From Marinicella sediminis (GTDB lineage Bacteria; Pseudomonadota; Gammaproteobacteria; Xanthomonadales; Marinicellaceae), in NCBI RefSeq assembly GCF_002000055.1, contig NZ_MVBD01000015.1, positions 1-64,000 of the forward strand: a DNA stretch of 64,000 nucleotides, written 5' to 3'. The position numbers and the translations under genes are program-made. Below, in pieces: positions 32,301 to 37,321 of this stretch. The notes below the pieces were generated by a model that was not told the DNA's origin, made no database searches, and saw nothing but the letters and a program-made list of their open reading frames with translations. Positions within the stretch are counted from its first letter, which is position 1. Each line of letters begins with the position of its first letter.

Positions 32301-33600
32301 ATTCATCATTACTGACTGGAGTGTGTTGTTCCAACCAATTTGTGCCATTGGCGATCAAACCAATTTCACCCAGGTTATTCAACGCCCTGACAGCCAATGC
32401 GGTGTCTCTGGTTCTGGTGGCCGGCTTGTCTGCCCAGCCATTCAACTCAGCATTCGAGGCCAGAAAAGCGATCGCCAGCGGTAAATCAATTTGATCTTCC
32501 GTGGTCAGTTCATAATTCAGTGATTCCGGATGTGCCGGGCCAGGATGTGTCGTTAATTGTGGATATAAAATGGCCCCTTTACCTCCAGTTTCAGCTGCAA
32601 AGCGCTTTTGAAATTCTCTTTGCAACACCAATAACTGACCAGTTAGTTCAGCATTCAGCTGCTCAAGGGGTCTTTTCAACAACACAAATTTAAAATTAAA
32701 TTGATGGGGTGACTGATCACTGGAGGGAATCCTGATGCCCTCAGCAGCAATGATGTCCTGAATAGATACGTTGATGCGATTGCCTGTTACTTCAGTGCCC
32801 ACAATCGAGGGAATATCATTCACATCGCCGGGAGCACCCGAATCAATGTAGAAAAAATCAGGCACTGCTGATGATTGCACCATCCCCATGAGGTATAAAT
32901 CCAATGGACTCAAAGACCTCATTCGATCTGCTGTCTCAAACAAATTGCTGTTCAGTTGATCCCACGCTGCACCGTACATGACTGATGCATTTGAGTGCAT
33001 GAAATAATTCCAATGCACACCATCCCTGCCCAATAAATCAGTGCTTGTTTGACCCTGGGCATTCATGAAGCGAACATTGATCCCCCATTGGTGCATCATT
33101 TCATGAACCAGGGTATCCAAAGTACTGTCAAAACGAGGTAAGGCTGGGTTCATTTCCCAACGATGGACATCGGCCATATCAATGGTGGTCAGCAATTGAT
33201 CACTGCCCATTGCCGCGCTGTTATTGAATATAGGCTTACCGATGCCTTCAACTGTATTTTGATAACTGATGGCAAAAGCAGTTGAATCTGCTGTGTCCAC
33301 TGCAAAAGTTGTAAAGAACACCAGGAAATGATGATCAGGCTCAATGTTTTGATACAACTCTGTGGCCACCACCTGCCGCGCGTCAACATTGAGTTGACCA
33401 GAGATGTACTTGTCGAAGTCACCACTGAAATCGATGACAGAAACACCAGAGTCTTCACCCACATAGCTGGCATGAAATGATCCTGTCCCCTCCACAGAAT
33501 AAGGGGTGTTTAACACATGAAAATCCTTGGTATGAACATCGGCTGCAAATATCAAGCAGCTAATGGCAAACAACAGGATGGCATATTGATTTTTAAGCAT
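14344..33600 (-). CDS. Giant secreted multidomain protein: zincin, prenyltransferase-like barrel, CARDB/FlgD-like/FN3 array
   Basis: I choose ATG 33600 (6418 aa) because it opens a signal peptide (MLKNQYAILLFAISCLIFAA); the frame extends to 33723 without one. Rough order: metallopeptidase-like domain with HEMMHQWG (H166, E167, H170) and a downstream HWNYFMHSNASVMYG block (1-390); squalene-cyclase/prenyltransferase-type repeats such as NEDGGWGIKAG and QLPDGGFGHG (390-620); about five CARDB domains (620-1200); FlgD-like Ig with SPNGDGVKDNT (about 1203), SPNGDGIKEHT (about 1870) and SPNGDGIKDTT (about 2834); beta-propeller-like segments (about 1310-1620, 4270-4570); Ig-like and FN3 domains (2900-4200) with a discoidin-like insert (about 3850-3970); more CARDB and Ig-like repeats (4610-5680); SdrD B-like domain (about 5690); and a DUF11-like domain with tail FLFNDGFECV. 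It is probably a cell-surface or released protein. Its stop overlaps the RHS start, so both belong to one system. Substrate unknown. Confidence 0.85.
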   Translation of the reverse strand: MLKNQYAILLFAISCLIFAADVHTKDFHVLNTPYSVEGTGSFHASYVGEDSGVSVIDFSGDFDKYISGQLNVDARQVVATELYQNIEPDHHFLVFFTTFAVDTADSTAFAISYQNTVEGIGKPIFNNSAAMGSDQLLTTIDMADVHRWEMNPALPRFDSTLDTLVHEMMHQWGINVRFMNAQGQTSTDLLGRDGVHWNYFMHSNASVMYGAAWDQLNSNLFETADRMRSLSPLDLYLMGMVQSSAVPDFFYIDSGAPGDVNDIPSIVGTEVTGNRINVSIQDIIAAEGIRIPSSDQSPHQFNFKFVLLKRPLEQLNAELTGQLLVLQREFQKRFAAETGGKGAILYPQLTTHPGPAHPESLNYELTTEDQIDLPLAIAFLASNAELNGWADKPATRTRDTALAVRALNNLGEIGLIANGTNWLEQHTPVSNDELAWQLMSDVLSAGKQQSVVDQLLSNINEDGGWGIKAGTESSVVDTLLVLKALKGALGAAYEPGSETLAFIAQQINTDSATGYAVGGESTLIASALLLEMYYALTGDAITESEIINQLINQQLPDGGFGHGVASVHHTAQALAALEAANDQSHSIVIDNARLKLSGMQSTDGSFEGSVYSTALAVLMLFEDQRPNISLVELSTTASTVVAGEELVLEVSLANAGADMAQGFSLEVWIDQATHSTVALDALAAGESVTAQLMVDTVTLTGDVILNVVADPGDLIVESNEADNNSSLSVQVNAQTQVPELAFLISQSSYRPDFVDRLPITFEAEVMIGNHSSSAVTDVVLGLYQQQADGSFTELDSISADINQSSTFAFNFSTQITDAPNNTDLVLKWVIDPQNQIQEVNESNNQWQVILPQVPTVDLNLEPADVVMPMQFVVGDQVEISFDFRNLGSVLSSGFSLKAELTDGQSTVVLYDHQILEMAGGQTFTRQFNWIPDQPGNFELIISLDDSDQVAEVDETNNSVSLPFTVVANTYSNLSISDEDVSISPDPGLVGQLLTVSARVSNPSDQDSGPYQLEFLQQIEDNTTSLAVVDVPSLAAGSDEVVNLDLPGYTGLGDVTFIVQADPANLIAEFNENDNIGFNTFRILNLPDAMVSSGGFALQPTIPVIGEQLSVDVSVVNLGEQPLDDVSATLYTISNGVETEVAELTIPLIEAGQSQVAQFSFVFPNDPDLTALKVTTDGDDQIIEISELNNEAVLQIENQSKVFYVTETYFSPNGDGVKDNTSIVFNLDETDDYQISIIDQFNETIRTFPLQSATQFGDLIWDGRNDLNRLALDGQYLVTITGQNSGTSHQTSVWLDTNRTTLHESLIKNDGFVIDLECALQSVGIEGQVFFNLQYSADGQSIYLKDKDYGDRKGKLYEVGADGQSAQLLTPPTFNDDRRVVDYHVLDNGHIIIDARVNISNLNELWFLDPDSKVFYQLDTQGEFSFNIPIITNEYSVITTSGNQFLKIFHDLSPGVSFSSINPFGSSLTQVKSGWLDRDEFDEFWFQDGQLQNSPVRLGERLIARSNDSSRALMFSDGSMVLFQFAGGQVTEVNDIFESVNPGDNMAGYFSPFNQFISVHNDQLSMFDSNGIKLFDIANPYGLDFLQSWVIETYGSLDDIVVFTEIGEFTVSYNDLENIKPQFSRFNANWLSKTELLLSFDVSYSASIDPSLVGGMFEEFEFEGSWQYRRKINHTDISDVGFYETNYSSIDLNELDSHYYYSEQELLLKDQAYDAVESNNQLFSDFELIQAYPRNLYPGKVSSLLLATENENYRAECRDLNDNMVLSTYFPKDNLFTQLIIEHTQLGLAINGTVFDANLDHFQLYYAESIDPENWLLLGGGSEERFNQLLMNWNPPVSGTYRVKLVATDKAGNRTSVIKQTAVSRTQSIISVPTVDPIYISPNGDGIKEHTVIEYQSLLAGEVLIEVTNSAGAVVRSWIREYAQSGQVEQLVWTGTDDNAQVLPDGEYLVSVNGYRYSVMIDTRPPVGSTQLVRSPVYHLSENSTLVGSEGLLSYIDELRGLPLDFDGFNDGSPLALFEPQKQSLAEWRAMGSYRFNISFDDYFDSRGVYRWQLTDSAGNTGFSNEVTELKKIFFSELRKVDLRHAEPEVVYAPLHYWVLEERKAEKKSLDKEDDKPITDWSFGDKLSLVWQSFSDETVTSVKLIIDGSDLNGDAISSERIIELADLATAQTYFTDDLISPDNFPIGSFGRPSLGQELVLYLVEMDKSWFEGFVGGISVGLEVEFAGTENSASESFSISFIESPPIPIFTRLPVPILAQETWPESAREYYREVIEHLDLNNGRIYTLLHIPQRLLTNGSRVDVYSYPGDEFLHSLSPFRDDSGEHISHIYELDLECNEKVTAIWRAADSSVNELETRLENNCIFVSQQRFDLGAMCDRNQANSDAVWVNLRVALSNDPTQDPVSLKLYQYNNNTEPVLIYEEPNMSINFKVNEYGLRYYDSDIHISKQLFDAGINQVFAEVDYLFDRTYSFSVPFDVSFQGVDFDIISPQSDVNYCGSTRELNSGSTMTDVHLDLGLVINNPGQTGIFALNLRRFINGVDLDQEMMDSGLFDGPPEYGQINSQRMTLLYNDSNDIKLSPFGGTFGFDPPQHQQHIELNLTSIEGPATIEIEAINSSGVSVCESVQINIDTLVNVAVADQGINDYSPAVSGSVVFAEIEAYEDADIEIMLSDSQSLIKVMDQYSLSQGQQAIVSWDGIVAGQIVEDGEYAIVVRSEDACGNYKLDRINFTVDTTPPAVGFLNLADGQSIQVLQDVLVYLDELNVDVFEVSYQYLDFWTQFEMGEVFNNGLGYQEFLTNWDLSGLPIGAYPVRIFARDQFGNESELQITLVLNEAQNLLWEFDVSERLISPNGDGIKDTTQISLGLNLNAQVEVLMVDENQAQVTEVFSGVLQDGLHEWTWDGKDQLSTTVQDGQYQLNVTITESGNNSNSTTVESLLKVDATAPVISINPIEPVIKGEGQLTIVIDDEHLAEHSSQLHVPDSGELPQPIPSATDPGIHHQLALSDLAEQAYEVRTLAGDLAGNIIEHLHNLTIDNTPPLLVLTEPGQDAVIGGLHSEFLISGTVNELHFAQYQILISEDVEPPVWQELATDSQLDDGAFSWPWIFNRADGSYLLKVIVTDEAGWQAEQINAFTLDRAPPVVALTSPADQLQVGEQLVFAGTVDDMSLVHYQISHRTLGSTEWTAIRSGFEPIINDEIFIWDHQLSSGDHEFRILANDAAGLSTEIIQSFSVDATPPGAPQNLVVELLMNRDAQLNWQPVDAVDLAGYQVFRNNTLLNEQLLLNPQLTDSDLPEGQYSYWVVAVDDIGNHSVPSNVQTIIVDRTAPLTSIQTPADQSLVNGSVDIIGSVEETDDLASLELFIRSVSEPAPGQLLYTSTIPVTAQLMSQLDTSSLIQDESYVILLRSTDLLNNIHITEHTVTVDNVPPTAPINLVYTIQNQADVRLDWQANQEADLSGYLVFRNGVIVSGNGTPESGQVTDVFYLDPAVADGTYIYQVAAIDLAGNISAMSQQVEVVISRRAPDTGISAPSDGHRFGDVVRIQATSPDQDLAHIWIEYSINHTDWFTISLDTVAPYEVVFSPNDFGLGYGTIAIRATAEDTAAQADQTPAQINVEYTDVTSPEPLDNIMAQSAGSTVNLSWQASNAADLLGYQVFRRQLLPVEETDFVLLHVDLLTTTDYLDQGLEVGLYQYQVLAVDDYDNASEPGYSNEAPVMAISLHQPYSPVLTPVELVFTGQSEYSGVIQSELSNASGDLPLTDVSVDLSGQFNVSTNLWQAGLNNLSAELVDADGHISLVAQAAIEVSEVPQIPDNPLSSVNGLELTLNWDAPTPDTFGYLLHLNNQPVTPAERVISYSTAAASSDEFSADYVFDEDDTSVWSPYFDDVNDGNPSYLEFTFDQPQWILSSAFHWDEDYLFEGDVSMPSTYQLQYLSAIGWITQQDFTGNNNAVVTYVGDVPYLAYGVRLWMPLAANNFDEIRLREWDIQHQPLVSTNTYVDNLSDGVYEWQVAAINSLGFASEFTALEQISLGDTTRPEPVQLTAQLGQGVDADLSWTASSSLDVANYRVFRNGALILSTSDANTLSYVDPALPNGTYDYHVIAVDQVGNQSLSSNTEQVVVDQQLLPAPGGLMLQRVNTGGALALSWDAYVHPEFVAFRLYRSTQAQTGYALVTETTQLNFTDVGLDNGTTYHYYLVVIDPRGNESHPSVTVFGTPVDLVPPAQPVIKEPTVAGIPIHVQQSITQIQGEGEPGLAIDLFHNQDFVETVYASDQYVLSQTDLGIYLEQPQLNSANTLFAIMDYNIGYPAILNAETGARTDIELFDVSRYFWSHDGETLYFVVGYGSDTAIQAFDQSGNMLSTLFSGYSIDELAISPDNRHLLYWGDGLNPDNSQVEFGVWLYDTDNQTHEKVEVNTSTELNSEAIEWLSDDLVAFINYPNGSYDYGNLWTYELSTGQLTQLDSSTAPYGTLTALRDGSHLYYEVDVDGYVAIKRLNRSDLSVVTMGLTNDELMMPTVSDDANLVFANLGCCDKVMLDLQSSEVLFSWPNIGYQAPSEWLNDGRILFVENETGFLINGPGSFVFEQVELTPGLNEFFVVARKPNGLETASDEIQVTLDTLSLPDLVIKDSYLQVLPDEVLSGQPVSGSLLVKNISSVDVDDARLLIEITDPQLNTTMVSPAPLNIGLMAGESFVTDFTIADLSEVGEYVIKSTIDSNGAVLESNENNNSTYRLLQVIDDLKPDVTVVVNSHELFPGDQLYGLITVYNPGAEFTGILELEITDQAGFPTGYYETHDLIALSSGAHWNVTFDWPADVFADQYQLHVTLREGNSVVDAELIDLVVREAADFLLSLEASLNQALPGDRIILNAGLEYFWGNSIQDGTLLWQVMDDQDQVIWQHSEQIDGLAPGLNIQLNQIWLAADPGSYTAVLTWDNLLSFESVQLPLEVLNPVSQARIQGQWSAQPTPVTLGQDFTTTAVLENTGQVDLNQLNIEARLMTQDLSAVLLTDQMSVSLPTGQTSQVQFNWSSDSLTLDHYILVLSVDLSGFGESTQSTLDTLLIETQDASGPIITIQNPLHGGLYPADTALITTVTDQHADVNSVSVLLDGQLFADLPGNTLSQVYQTPLSGLSEGVHLLEVRAQDEYGNASSTSIDFTVDSTPPLIQIDGVQDGGLYNHSVTPIITITDANLASTTLMMNGLPYQSGQSLSAEGSYLLMVSATDLTGNQIQQRLSFNLDLTPPLLNISFPAEGSDTNLASTSVTGQTEADVMVQLQAGTHQQLVQAAADGSYVFTDVPLVEGANVLTLQATDQAGNNSAEASRTVNYIDAVSVTGSLTNADSHPIGQILTIDWQVNNPYGFAIDQLAVELRLVRVSDDVVSYTRSQLIDLPANGVFNDVDNIQTDDLLPGAYQAHLRVTVDQTEELIGNSAIQLEDVTGPLLQVLTPQDGAVSAAELLLSATASDHSSEVLDVSYQLDGVGGWVSMNLLGIEYTADISLPHGQHAIQFRAEDSFANQTFSAVINVTIDDQPPLITVNSPADGLITNQDVSIDYVMVDDLGVTDQSVLNGLPVTSGAVVSDEGDHVLTVRGTDDVGNQAEHVVQFRIDLTPPDLLVDSPVNNQQVFDPLIDITGSAEPRNQINTVVNGQTGSVNTDAAGQFVSANHTLQPGLNNITVQAEDEAGNLSQLVVLVVEYVPVGQVDGSIWHDLNQNGLFDAGESGIELAEVTLTDSQQASQVVYTNASGLFSYADVQPGTYTIAVTDSELNTDWISSTMNSPSAITVTAGQTESIEFGYYQQAPVIDTALTAHDQDGRILILADEPMAQLDGQCQGVTSFKMMRHTNHLWQPGDQLIVELYDAQSNLIQTESGSYADFLANGQLAIDAQPAVSLVNLILHPMNSGQISATVVGDDEQANDLLNDDYQLLMKLQTSSGLHQWSSNVLITNCALFNVIGQDMGELKVANVDLYPAISSDEPGDVTSPVLLAQYTQLRGLLDQAGWSYELVYSEADFDAAMLTGMFNTYWLMAEQVPLGNSIQNQLINELRAGSGLIVSSGVDNLIPGLYSELGISVNGLYVNVEGLQLLNSELAAATTTELDPQDSALRVTSMGAASAAILLGSEIVNGEDQAVTWTQAVNGLAVFAAFDWLLQATVEPDANHFAALINQVVRFVQPWGLSTELGGTRRVRYSLFNQGRAVDGHVRVTLPPSVQLMHATVPTTQETDGFSFNYQLTEQARLDFEFWLQVSDSPVDVTFEVYAQGLPDIVDSQSMTLIAGQKPDLTAEISNCQGLVKPGADMSYQLTIQNTGNVDISQASAITGFNNVSALTWTCESLDGAHCASASGTGDLAGELIDLPVGSTVTYQLSGVVNDATGQSAQASAVISMPAEWGDVTPENNTASDWDEILPFLFNDGFECVAPTNGQQVNAMIREIL

Positions 33601-33955
33601 TGGAAAAATCCATTTTTGTGGTGTGTTCAAGTTGTGACCGCCGTTGAGCACGATGTCCATGAGGCGAATCGCCATTGTACTTAATTCCAAAAACAGCGCA
33701 TTTATTTTTTCACATTTTTTCACATTTCATGACTTTTGGCCCGTGATCAGCTTGAACTGGCATGTTATTTGGCTTTATTTGACATTTTGCGGAAATCTTT
33801 GCAGGTTAAACACCCATTTTTGCTGACTCAGTTGTCAATAAATGATGACAATATCAAACCACTGCGCTCATGGACCATCCACATTATTCACCAAAACCCT
33901 TGCCCCACCCCACTTCATCGCTAAAATACTGACCTGGAATCTTTTTTAACTTGAG
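33601..33955. other. Gene-free region between the giant-protein operon and trhO
   Basis: No convincing gene is seen on either strand. A TACAAT-like -10 for the giant gene is possible on the minus strand at 33674-33679, without a good -35. An inverted repeat TTGTCA/TGACAA lies at 33832-33851, and a TTGACA hexamer at 33779-33784 lacks a good -10. Confidence 0.4.
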
Positions 33956-34080
33956 GAGCTGATAATCAGCTCGACCCGCTGACCCGGTTGGTTCAACACA
34001 GTTGAATCAGAGGGTCATGCACTTGATTTAATGTCATGATCGCTGTGGCCACTTTCACTTTTGTAGGGAACAAAAGTGAA
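33956..34080 (+). promoter_or_regulatory. Structured leader upstream of trhO: three successive inverted repeats
   Basis: Three stem-loops can be drawn in 125 bp. (1) GAGCTGAT-A-ATCAGCTC at 33956-33972 is a perfect palindrome. (2) TGACCC (33980-33985) pairs with GGGTCA (34012-34017), enclosing TTCAAC/GTTGAA (33992-33997/34001-34006). (3) TTCACTTTTGT (34054-34064) pairs perfectly with ACAAAAGTGAA (34070-34080) around AGGGA. None is followed by a T-run on the plus strand, so they are not classical terminators. They end 62 bp before the trhO start. They could be an mRNA leader, a small RNA or protein-binding sites. Confidence 0.45.
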
Positions 34081-34142
34081 TGAAGGCCCAAGATCATTCC
34101 ATAACGCGCCTGATTTGCGTTCAGGTCAGCAGGAGAAGTCTT

Positions 34143-35132
34143 ATGTCACAACCCATCGTGGTCACGGCGCTGTATCATTTTGTGCGTCTGGATTATTTCG
34201 AAACTTTGCGCGAGCCTTTGTTGGATGTCATGAAAGCTCATGAGGTCAAAGGCACTTTATTACTCGCCCGTGAGGGCATCAATGGCACCATCGCCGGGAC
34301 CCGTGAAGGCATCGATGCGGTGTTGGATCACATCCGCACCGATGAGCGGCTGGCTGGGGTGGATTCGAAGGAATCGTTTACGGATGAGATGCCGTTTTAT
34401 CGCTCTAAGGTGAAACTCAAGAAAGAGATCGTCACCATGGGTGTGGAGGGCATTGATCCCCAGCGTGTGGTCGGTACTTATGTGGCGCCTGAGGATTGGA
34501 ATGCGCTGATCTCTGATCCGGATGTGGTGCTGGTCGATACCCGCAATGATTATGAGTACAACATCGGTACTTTTAAGAACGCCATCAACCCCAATACCGA
34601 GACCTTCCGTGAATTCCCTGAGTATGTGAAACAGAACCTGGATCCTGAGAAGCACAAGAAGGTAGCGATGTTCTGTACCGGTGGCATTCGCTGTGAAAAA
34701 TCCACGGCTTACCTGAAAGAACAGGGTTTTGATGAGGTGTATCACCTGAAGGGTGGCATTCTGAAATACCTGGAGGAAGTGCCGAAGGATGACACACTGT
34801 GGGAAGGTGAGTGTTTTGTGTTCGATAACCGGGTGGCGGTGAATCATGACCTGGAAAAAGGTCAGTATGATCAGTGTTATGCCTGCCGGTATCCAATCAC
34901 CGAAGCGGACAAACAATCCGATCATTATAAACAGGGCGTGAGTTGTCCACATTGTTATGACAAGACCACTGCGGAACAGCGGGCACATTTTGCAGAGCGT
35001 GAGCGTCAGATGCAACTGGCCAAACAACGTGGTGAGGACCACATCGGGATGTCTGCCGCTGAGGCGATCGAACAGCGGCGCCAGGAAAAACTGGCGGCGA
35101 AAAATGCCATGCGTGAACAAGCCAAAGGATGA
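34143..35132 (+). CDS. trhO: tRNA uridine(34) hydroxylase, rhodanese family
   Basis: The 329-aa product matches the TrhO (YceA) family over its length: N-terminal ferredoxin-like domain ([18 protein letters not shown], about 37-54), central rhodanese domain with catalytic Cys178 in the [11 protein letters not shown] loop, and a C-terminal Cys-rich part ([15 protein letters not shown]). Known members install 5-hydroxyuridine at position 34 of certain tRNAs in an O2-dependent, prephenate-independent way. ATG 34143 follows an AGGAG at a good distance; the frame extends to 34080 without a ribosome site. The stop overlaps the next start by 4 bp (ATGA), so it is co-translated with the lysoplasmalogenase gene. 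Confidence 0.95.
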   Translation: MSQPIVVTALYHFVRLDYFETLREPLLDVMKAHEVKGTLLLAREGINGTIAGTREGIDAVLDHIRTDERLAGVDSKESFTDEMPFYRSKVKLKKEIVTMGVEGIDPQRVVGTYVAPEDWNALISDPDVVLVDTRNDYEYNIGTFKNAINPNTETFREFPEYVKQNLDPEKHKKVAMFCTGGIRCEKSTAYLKEQGFDEVYHLKGGILKYLEEVPKDDTLWEGECFVFDNRVAVNHDLEKGQYDQCYACRYPITEADKQSDHYKQGVSCPHCYDKTTAEQRAHFAERERQMQLAKQRGEDHIGMSAAEAIEQRRQEKLAAKNAMREQAKG

Positions 35133-35809
35133 GTAATTCGCTGATTTTGTTTTTACCCCTGGTGTGTCTGATTGGCTGTGGCTTGACTTTATGGTTCGAA
35201 GCCCGCAGTGGCCAGGAAGGTGTTGATGCCAATGCCATGCAAAAACTCAAGATCAAAACCAAACTGCTGGCATCCCTGGCTTTTGTCGGTTTTGCCTGGG
35301 ATCAGGGTGCGGCCGATAGCACCTATGGGCAGGTTTTGCTGGTCGGGCTGGTGTTGTCATTGGCCGGTGATGTGTTACTGGCAATGACCGGTGACAAGAA
35401 GTGGTTTGTGATGGGTATCGGGGCGTTTTTACTGGCGCATGTGGCCTATGCGGTGGCCTTTGGGTTGCTGAGCCCGGTGACGGCCAAGCTGCCATTGGTG
35501 GCGCCGGTGGTGGTGCTGGTCATGGCAGGTATCGGCTTGTGGCTGCGGAGGTATTTAACCGGGGTGTTTGTGGTGGCAGTTCCGGCCTATCTGCTGGCCA
35601 TTGGGGTGATGCTGGTGATGGCCTGGCTGGTGCCGGTCAGTCTTGTGCAGTTCTGGGTGACCACCGGGGCGACCTTGTTCGCTTTGTCGGATGTTTTTGT
35701 TGCGCGCAACCGATTTGTTAAGCCGGCCTTTGAGAACCGCCTGATCGGATTGCCGCTGTATTACGTGGCCCAGCTGATGCTGGCTTATTCGGTGGTATGG
35801 GTGATGTGA
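35129..35809 (+). CDS. YhhN/TMEM86-family lysoplasmalogenase, inner membrane
   Basis: The 226-aa polytopic protein has about eight hydrophobic segments and the family blocks [11 protein letters not shown] and [17 protein letters not shown] (about 72-110). The C-terminal [19 protein letters not shown] is also typical. Known YhhN/TMEM86 proteins hydrolyse the vinyl ether bond of lysoplasmalogens; many bacterial members are annotated by similarity only, so the substrate here is unproven. It overlaps trhO by ATGA. No functional link between the two products is known to me, so they may simply share a transcript. Confidence 0.85.
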   Translation: MSNSLILFLPLVCLIGCGLTLWFEARSGQEGVDANAMQKLKIKTKLLASLAFVGFAWDQGAADSTYGQVLLVGLVLSLAGDVLLAMTGDKKWFVMGIGAFLLAHVAYAVAFGLLSPVTAKLPLVAPVVVLVMAGIGLWLRRYLTGVFVVAVPAYLLAIGVMLVMAWLVPVSLVQFWVTTGATLFALSDVFVARNRFVKPAFENRLIGLPLYYVAQLMLAYSVVWVM

Positions 35810-35855
35810 ATACGGCTAAAACCACCTGAGTATCGCATTCGCACCAAGAGCTCAT

Positions 35856-36371
35856 TCAGGAAGCCAAAAAACCCACTGATTTGAGATAAACATAACAATA
35901 GGGCAGTACCAGAACGACGCCAACCAAGATCACTCCAATGTAGCCATACAATGCGGTTTTTTCAGCCCACTCAAAATCATACGACTCATCAATGTCATCC
36001 AGGTCAGGTAAATTTTTTATGCCTTTAATGGCCGCTGACTGATGATCCTTTTTTAATTTTTCAACCCATTCTACATGAGTCTTGCGGGCCCATTGGTGAT
36101 GCTCTGCTTTGAATTTTTGATAATCCAGGTATTGCCGGTGCGCATGAAAACTCCACACCCAGGTATACAAAAAACACAGTGAACTGATGACTGGTGCATG
36201 GAGCAAATCAATCACCTGGTAAGCGATCAGGAACACTGCAATGCCACACAAAGCACTCATGACTTCGCCAGCAGGTTGATATGACCGTTTTAACCGGTGC
36301 TTATCGATCAGGTTAAAACCGGTGCCAAAAATGATTAATCCACAATATATATAAGCCCACAAAGGCATCAT
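35856..36371 (-). CDS. Hypothetical membrane protein with a charged cytoplasmic middle
   Basis: I do not recognise this 171-aa protein. It has N-terminal hydrophobic segments (PLWAYIYCGLIIFGTGF; ALCGIAVFLIAYQVI; VISSLCFLYTWVWSF). A highly charged, probably helical stretch of about 60 residues follows (QKFKAEHHQWARKTHVEWVE, then an acidic LPDLDDIDES). The last segment is ALYGYIGVILVGVVLVLPYC. ATG 36371 is preferred because GGGAG lies just upstream; ATG 36368 is an alternative, and the TTG 36386 extension has no ribosome site. It converges on the lysoplasmalogenase gene and is separated from the sigma factor gene by a long gene-free region. Confidence 0.65.
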   Translation of the reverse strand: MMPLWAYIYCGLIIFGTGFNLIDKHRLKRSYQPAGEVMSALCGIAVFLIAYQVIDLLHAPVISSLCFLYTWVWSFHAHRQYLDYQKFKAEHHQWARKTHVEWVEKLKKDHQSAAIKGIKNLPDLDDIDESYDFEWAEKTALYGYIGVILVGVVLVLPYCYVYLKSVGFLAS

Positions 36372-36540
36372 TTTTCTCCCTGTCAATTAAAGCAAACGTC
36401 ATTGTAACCTTGGTGCTTGTGACATGACTTACCATCATATACCATCAATCCTGAAAACAGCGATGTATGGAATCAGTGAGGTGCTGTTCCTGGTTGGGTA
36501 CCGGTGATCCATCGCAGTGTAGCAGTTGATGACACGTTAG

Positions 36541-36580
36541 CAGGTATTGTTCAGTTGACCGTGTTTAGTGACAATACCTG
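36541..36580. repeat. Perfect 10-bp inverted repeat in the sigma factor upstream region
   Basis: CAGGTATTGT (36541-36550) and ACAATACCTG (36571-36580) are perfect inverted copies with a 20-bp spacer. They lie in the roughly 400-bp gene-free stretch 36372-36776, in which I see no gene. They could be a dimeric regulator site or a long stem-loop. No T-run follows on either side. Confidence 0.5.
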
Positions 36581-36725
36581 AACCAATTCAAGTAAAGCAG
36601 CAACTTTTCAGACAAGCATATGAGCTGAATTACGTTTGAATCTTTAGGAACCTCAAACAATCATGGGGTTTGATCATTGTTTTTGATGAACCAAGCCCCG
36701 CAGTTGTACTTGAGATGACATCCAA

Positions 36726-36755
36726 TTGGTGTTTATACCACATATTGGGTATTAT
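36726..36755 (+). promoter_or_regulatory. Possible sigma70-type promoter of the ECF sigma gene
   Basis: TTGGTG (36726-36731) and TATTAT (36750-36755) are 18 bp apart. The expected start of transcription would lie about 15 bp before ATG 36777. Confidence 0.4.
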
Positions 36756-36776
36756 GTAATTTCTGAGCTACTGTAT

Positions 36777-37313
36777 ATGAATGACATGAAACAGGCCAAA
36801 CAAGAATTTGATCAACTGGTGGAAGCAACCCTGGATATGCTCAAGCGCATCGCCAGAAAACATAAGAAGAGCCATCAGCATAACACCCTGCAAACCACAG
36901 AAATCGTTCATGAAACGTATTTGCGGGTGATCCAGAAGCAGCTGAATCACTGGCCTGATCAGAAGGAATTTCTGATTCACATGGCGATGAACATCAAACA
37001 ATTTCTGCTGGATCAGTACCGCCGCAAAGTAGCAGCCAAGCGCAACCATGGCCAGCGGGCAGAATCATTCGATGATGCTTTGTATCTGGCGGTTCCGGAT
37101 GGCCACGCCAACTGGGAAGAGCTGGAAGAAAACCTGGAGAAACTCAATGGCATCGATCCACAGGCCGTGGAGTTGGTGATGTTGCGGTATTTCATTGGAT
37201 ACAATCTGGATGAAGCCAGCAATGCTTTGCAGATCAGCACCAGCACGGCTTCGCGTAAATGGGCTTTTGCCCGCAGCTGGCTACATGCACAAATGAGCGA
37301 ACAACCTCTCTAA
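36777..37313 (+). CDS. ECF sigma factor (sigma70_ECF family paired with Ser/Thr kinases)
   Basis: The 178-aa product shows the pattern of ECF sigma factors that sit beside protein kinases. Region 2 includes TTEIVHETYLRVIQ and LIHMAMNIKQFLLDQYRRK. An acidic linker follows, then region 4 with LVMLRYFIGYNLDEASNALQ and the helix-turn-helix ISTSTASRKWAFARSWLHA. ATG 36777 is the first ATG with region-1/2 sequence after it; ATG 36786 is also possible, and neither has a strong ribosome site. No anti-sigma factor is adjacent. The kinase gene starts 8 bp downstream, so phosphorylation is the likely means of control, as known for other sigma/kinase pairs. Target promoters cannot be told from the window. 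Confidence 0.88.
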   Translation: MNDMKQAKQEFDQLVEATLDMLKRIARKHKKSHQHNTLQTTEIVHETYLRVIQKQLNHWPDQKEFLIHMAMNIKQFLLDQYRRKVAAKRNHGQRAESFDDALYLAVPDGHANWEELEENLEKLNGIDPQAVELVMLRYFIGYNLDEASNALQISTSTASRKWAFARSWLHAQMSEQPL

Positions 37314-37321
37314 CTTCGCTC

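Noticed and set aside
33779-33808. TTGACA as a -35 for trhO
   Set aside because: No acceptable -10 at 16-18 bp spacing, and it is more than 330 bp from the start codon.
33956-34017. Possible tRNA because of GGTTCAA-like sequence and stems
   Set aside because: No acceptor stem, anticodon arm or CCA-end arrangement can be drawn.
34260-35120. 286-codon minus-strand frame opposite trhO
   Set aside because: It lies entirely within the well-supported trhO gene and has no family similarity.
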